A stretch of DNA of 17,277 nt from Bacteroidaceae bacterium (GTDB taxonomy: Bacteria; Bacteroidota; Bacteroidia; Bacteroidales; Bacteroidaceae). The translations under genes were made by a program, and so were the position numbers. The notes beneath the pieces were generated by a model. The model made no database searches, had not been told where the DNA came from, and saw only the letters and a program-made list of their open reading frames with translations. The DNA lies in assembly GCA_016292545.1 (NCBI GenBank), contig JAEDIG010000049.1, forward strand, positions 1 through 17,277. Reading direction: 5' to 3'. Below are positions 14,493 to 17,277 of this stretch, in pieces. Within the stretch, counting starts at the first letter, position 1, and the number at the start of each line of letters is the position of its first letter.

Positions 14493-15800
14493 CTATCTCT
14501 GCAAATCCAGGTTGCGTATATAATCAAGAATAGTTTTCAGGACATCAACGGAAATAGTTTCCTCTATCTGCTGATATTCAATGACATTTCCTGTCGTGCA
14601 ATGCTGGAAGAGATGATTCAGTCCGTCGAAGGGAACTATCGTAGGCTTGCAGTTCAGAAGTCCATCCTGCAAGGCAGAGATATTCTTTTCACAATCTACC
14701 TGCATATCCTTCTTACCATTCATTGCCAATACCGGACATGTGATTTTCGGCAGCTCTTGTCTGATATCCAAAGAAAAGATGTGACGCATAAAAGGCGTAT
14801 CAGCTTGTTTCATAGCCATTTCAAACAACTGTCTCAGCAACAACGGCACATTCTTGCGGTCAACGTCCTGCACGCTCTTCCCTCCTGCCAGCGTGTCAAA
14901 TGCGTCCGACAAGGACTTGCAATAGGCATCTACCGTCTCCTCCGGCAAACCCAACGGAGCCAATCCTATGCGGTTCTGCATCAGCAACGTCTCCTTACCA
15001 GAAACAGCCATTCCTGCCATTGACACCACAAAGTCCGCCTTACCCTCACTGGCAAGCATAAAGGCTATCGTGCCTCCTTCGCTATGGCCAAGCACTCCAA
15101 CTCTTTTGAACCTCTTCCGCAGGAAGCAAAGCCCTGCCTCAGCATCTTGTTTGAAGTCGTCGGTAGTGAAGTTCGAGAAAACGACAGTCGAGTCGCCATA
15201 CCCCCTGTCGTCGTAGCGTAGGGATGCTATTCCCTCGCGTGCCAGAGCATCGGCAATCACTGCAAATGGTTTGTGTCCAAACACCTCCTCGTCACGGTTC
15301 TGCTGTCCGCTGCCAGTCACCATAAGCACCACCTTGGTATTCTTGTCGCTGTTCTTCGGCATAGTCAGCGTACCATTAAATATATAGTCACCATTACAGA
15401 ATGACACTTCTTCTGTGGTATATGGGAAAGGAGCCACAGGAGTCTGCGGACGGTTAACCCTTGGTGTTCCCGGCAACAGAGTCATCGGAAACGACATCCC
15501 GTTCTGTGTAAACGTACCCTTTATGCCTTCTCCCTCCATAGTGCCCTCGAAGACAGCCCTTGCCATAGGTATCTTCACACGTATCTTTCCGCCTTCCAAA
15601 GTCTCCTTCTCTGCCTTAATTCCCTTTGCTCCCTGTGAAGGAGAGTCGAGAGTACACCCGTCAGAACTGAAATTGAAGACCAACGGCAGCTTCATCCCCT
15701 GAACCTCGATCTCACCGTTCCATACCCCTTCCTGAGCACTAACCACAAGCGACATGCCAGCAAAAATCATTATCGCAAATAATCTCTTTATCTTCTTCAT
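14493..15800 (-). CDS. Secreted alpha/beta hydrolase (esterase-like)
   Basis: The protein has 435 residues with a signal peptide (MKKIKRLFAIMIFAGMSLVVSAQ), so it is exported. Residues about 24-115 form a beta-rich N-terminal domain (GVWNGEIEVQGMKLPLVF), seen in Bacteroidetes hydrolases of this kind. The alpha/beta hydrolase fold follows: VTGSGQQNRDEE, LRYDDRGYGDS (195-204), the nucleophile elbow GHSEGG with Ser240, GKKDMQVD with Asp365 as probable acid, and GLNHLFQ with His396. The triad is complete. The substrate is unknown; esterase or peptidase activity is possible. The gene appears more AT-rich in its codon choice than its neighbours, and it sits alone between long non-coding stretches with REP-like motifs, which fits an accessory gene. 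Confidence 0.9.
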   Translation of the reverse strand: MKKIKRLFAIMIFAGMSLVVSAQEGVWNGEIEVQGMKLPLVFNFSSDGCTLDSPSQGAKGIKAEKETLEGGKIRVKIPMARAVFEGTMEGEGIKGTFTQNGMSFPMTLLPGTPRVNRPQTPVAPFPYTTEEVSFCNGDYIFNGTLTMPKNSDKNTKVVLMVTGSGQQNRDEEVFGHKPFAVIADALAREGIASLRYDDRGYGDSTVVFSNFTTDDFKQDAEAGLCFLRKRFKRVGVLGHSEGGTIAFMLASEGKADFVVSMAGMAVSGKETLLMQNRIGLAPLGLPEETVDAYCKSLSDAFDTLAGGKSVQDVDRKNVPLLLRQLFEMAMKQADTPFMRHIFSLDIRQELPKITCPVLAMNGKKDMQVDCEKNISALQDGLLNCKPTIVPFDGLNHLFQHCTTGNVIEYQQIEETISVDVLKTILDYIRNLDLQR

Positions 15801-15825
15801 ATCTCATTTATTGATAAAACCACTG

Positions 15826-15856
15826 CAAAGATAGTGAAAATTGAGAGAAATACAAA
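15826..15856 (-). promoter_or_regulatory. Promoter of the alpha/beta hydrolase gene
   Basis: On the minus strand, TTTG (15856-15853) and TATCTTTG (15833-15826) are 19 bases apart. The start codon is 25 bases downstream. Confidence 0.8.
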
Positions 15857-15990
15857 ATAAAAAAGCATTTTTTATTCCGAGACGAAGCATGTCTTTGTTG
15901 TCGTTTAGGTCAAGATATTATGCCAAGGTTAATGTCAAAGATTAGAGAAAATATTTTTCGGGACACTCACCTGTCACCATGTCCTCTAAA

Positions 15991-16044
15991 GAAGGTAATC
16001 TCAGCTCATCTCCTAAGCTAAGGAGAGAAGCTGAGATTACTTTC
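15991..16044. repeat. Long hairpin, about 22 bp of stem
   Basis: The outer stem 15991-16006 pairs with 16029-16044 (16 bp, one G-T). After a 2x2 mismatch, 16009-16014 pairs with 16021-16026 (6 bp), leaving a 6-base loop. There is no T-run directly after either arm; TTTTT comes 8 bases further on the plus strand. No gene reads into it from either side, so it is not an obvious terminator. Confidence 0.85.
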
Positions 16045-16165
16045 AAGTACAGTTTTTCGCCGTAGAGATATAGTCTCGCGGCATTATTTCATGGGTCATA
16101 GGGACAGGCACATTGATTCACCACCCATTCATCAATAATCATCAATCAGTTATCAATAATGTTAC

Positions 16166-16197
16166 GGGTCAGCGGAACCTGTTCCCTGACCTGACCC
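16166..16197. repeat. REP-like palindromic element, copy 2
   Basis: GGGTCAG (16166-16172) is inverted as CTGACCC (16191-16197) around GGAACCTGTTCC (16174-16185), itself an inverted repeat. The core GGAACCTGTTCCCTGACC matches 14303-14320 at 17 of 18 bases. Confidence 0.65.
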
Positions 16198-16268
16198 GAC
16201 CCTGGACCCTCTTTGAAGCAGGAAAAGCAGATAAAAATGTAGGGAAAAGTGGAAATTCAGCGTTTTCT

Positions 16269-16300
16269 CTTGAATGCTTGAAAGAAAAGTTGTAATTTTG
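16269..16300 (+). promoter_or_regulatory. Promoter of the AAA ATPase gene
   Basis: CTTG (16269-16272, one mismatch to TTTG) and TAATTTTG (16293-16300, exact) are 20 bases apart. The likely start codon is 91 bases further on, so the leader is long. Confidence 0.65.
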
Positions 16301-16391
16301 CACCCGGATAGTGCGTTATTATGGCATTTATGCACACTTTAAGTGCATTTTAGCGTACTCCTCAGATAGTCGAATCCAAATTTTACCACTT

Positions 16392-17277
16392 ATGCAACAA
16401 CTGATAGAAAACTACAAGAGGCTGTTGAGACTGACGGAAAGTAAGTTCCACAGATATCTGTACGACAAGGTGAACTGGAATGGTCGCCTTGTGGGTATCC
16501 TGGGCGCACGGGGTGTGGGCAAGACCACTATGATGCTGCAACACATCAAGGAGACGATGGATGTGAACCGCTGTCTGTATGTGAATGCCGAGGATTTCTA
16601 TTTTGCTTCGCATAAGCTGGTGGACCTGGCTGATGAATTTTGCAAGATGGGGGGTGAATACCTGTGTGTGGATGAGGTGCATCGCTACGAGGGTTGGTCG
16701 AAGGAACTGAAGTTGATCTATGACTACCACCCGGATTTGAAGATGCTCTTCTCGGGTTCGTCTGTGCTGGACATCAACAAGGGTGTGCAGGCCGACCTCT
16801 CGCGAAGGGCAGTGACATACACGATGTACGGTCTTTCGTTCAGGGAGTATCTCGAACTGTTTGAGGGCATTGAGAGCCGCACTTACTCGCTCGATGAGGT
16901 GCTGGCACATAAGGTGGAGATGCCGACAAAGTTCCGTCCGTTGATGTATTTCAGAAGTTACCTGCAGAAGGGTTATTATCCGTTTGCCATGGAAGACGAC
17001 TATGAGCGGAAGCTTGTGGGGATTGTCACCAAAACGCTGGAAACGGACATTCCCGAGTATGCCAATATGAATGTTTCGACAGGCCGGAAACTGAAGCGGC
17101 TGATGGCGGTGATTGCCGAGAGTGTGCCTTTCAAGCCAAATATGCTGACGCTGGCCGAGGTGTTGGGCATTTCGCGCAACAATGTGGCTGACTATCTGTT
17201 GTACATCGAGGAGGCGGGTCTGATCACCCAGCTCCGTGACCGTACGGCTGGTGTGCGTTCGCTGGGGAAGGTAGACA
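16392..17277 (+). CDS. AAA ATPase of the AAA_14/DUF4143 family, cut by the right edge
   Basis: The frame opens at ATG 16392 and is still open at the right edge, giving 295 residues of a family whose members are usually about 370-450. It starts MQQLIENYKRLLRL. Walker A is GARGVGKTT (38-46, Lys44). Walker B is YLCVDEVH (90-97, Asp94/Glu95), followed by a FSGSSVLD sensor-like strand and SRRAVTYTMYGLSFREYL, typical of this family. A winged-helix-like part (LTLAEVLGISRNNVADYLLYIEEAGLI) precedes the expected C-terminal DUF4143 domain, which is mostly off the window. The biological role of this family is not established. Members are often multi-copy in Bacteroidales. It is preceded by the 591-bp repeat-containing region. 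Confidence 0.9.
   Translation, partial: MQQLIENYKRLLRLTESKFHRYLYDKVNWNGRLVGILGARGVGKTTMMLQHIKETMDVNRCLYVNAEDFYFASHKLVDLADEFCKMGGEYLCVDEVHRYEGWSKELKLIYDYHPDLKMLFSGSSVLDINKGVQADLSRRAVTYTMYGLSFREYLELFEGIESRTYSLDEVLAHKVEMPTKFRPLMYFRSYLQKGYYPFAMEDDYERKLVGIVTKTLETDIPEYANMNVSTGRKLKRLMAVIAESVPFKPNMLTLAEVLGISRNNVADYLLYIEEAGLITQLRDRTAGVRSLGKVD

Larger units (their letters stand above)
15801..16391. other. 591-bp divergent intergenic region
   Basis: It holds the two outward promoters at its ends and no supportable gene. Between them are a long hairpin (15991-16044), REP-like pieces (CACCTGTCACC near 15969, GGGACAGG near 16101, and the hairpin at 16166-16197) and two copies of ATCAATAAT (16131-16139, 16152-16160). 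It is unusually long for two flanking single genes. Confidence 0.6.

Noticed and set aside
16131..16160. Two ATCAATAAT copies as a replication origin, IHF site or CRISPR-like array
   Set aside because: Only two 9-base AT-rich copies, no DnaA boxes, no regular spacing, and the match to an IHF site is off by one position.

Overview
The window looks like a chromosomal segment from a Bacteroidales bacterium, most likely Prevotella or a close relative. Most upstream regions carry the Bacteroidetes sigma-ABfr -7 element (TAnnTTTG), several with a TTTG box 19-20 bp further upstream, and strong Shine-Dalgarno sites are mostly absent. The gene families also point there: DUF4251 and NigD-like lipoproteins, a lipoprotein OmpA, a PASTA protein with no kinase domain, and a DUF4143-type ATPase. 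There are no rRNA or tRNA genes and no CRISPR array.

Layout. Positions 3-245 hold the truncated end of a transposase reading frame, which stops at the terminator of the next gene. 293-1828 (minus) holds an OmpA-like lipoprotein and a DUF4251 lipoprotein. A compact divergent promoter pair (1858-1938) drives the DUF4251 gene leftward and a secreted GH36 alpha-galactosidase (1965-4154) rightward. 4184-6844 (minus) encodes an 886-residue coiled-coil protein with a central SbcC/Rad50-type zinc hook (CxxC) but no recognisable ATPase head. 6845-7464 is a degraded region with the 3' end of a transglutaminase-like gene and a cluster of short direct and inverted repeats.

7465-13040 (minus) is a five-gene operon in which every junction is a 4-base ATGA stop/start overlap. 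In transcription order it encodes a membrane PASTA protein, an RluD-type pseudouridine synthase, a D-Ala-D-Ala ligase fused to a phospholipid-type acyltransferase, a NigD-like lipoprotein and the tRNA 2-thiouridylase MnmA. Upstream are rpmH (L34, 51 codons, minus) and, divergently, efp (plus). The block therefore mixes translation factors and RNA modification enzymes with cell-envelope synthesis, which suggests growth-linked co-expression.

14061-17277 looks more accessory. A secreted alpha/beta hydrolase gene lies between two long non-coding stretches that share a REP-like motif, and the right-hand stretch also contains a long perfect-looking hairpin. A DUF4143-type AAA ATPase gene then runs off the right edge.

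The two observations most worth following are the fused ligase-acyltransferase and the headless zinc-hook coiled-coil protein. I saw no complete new defence or mobile system that could be claimed from sequence alone.
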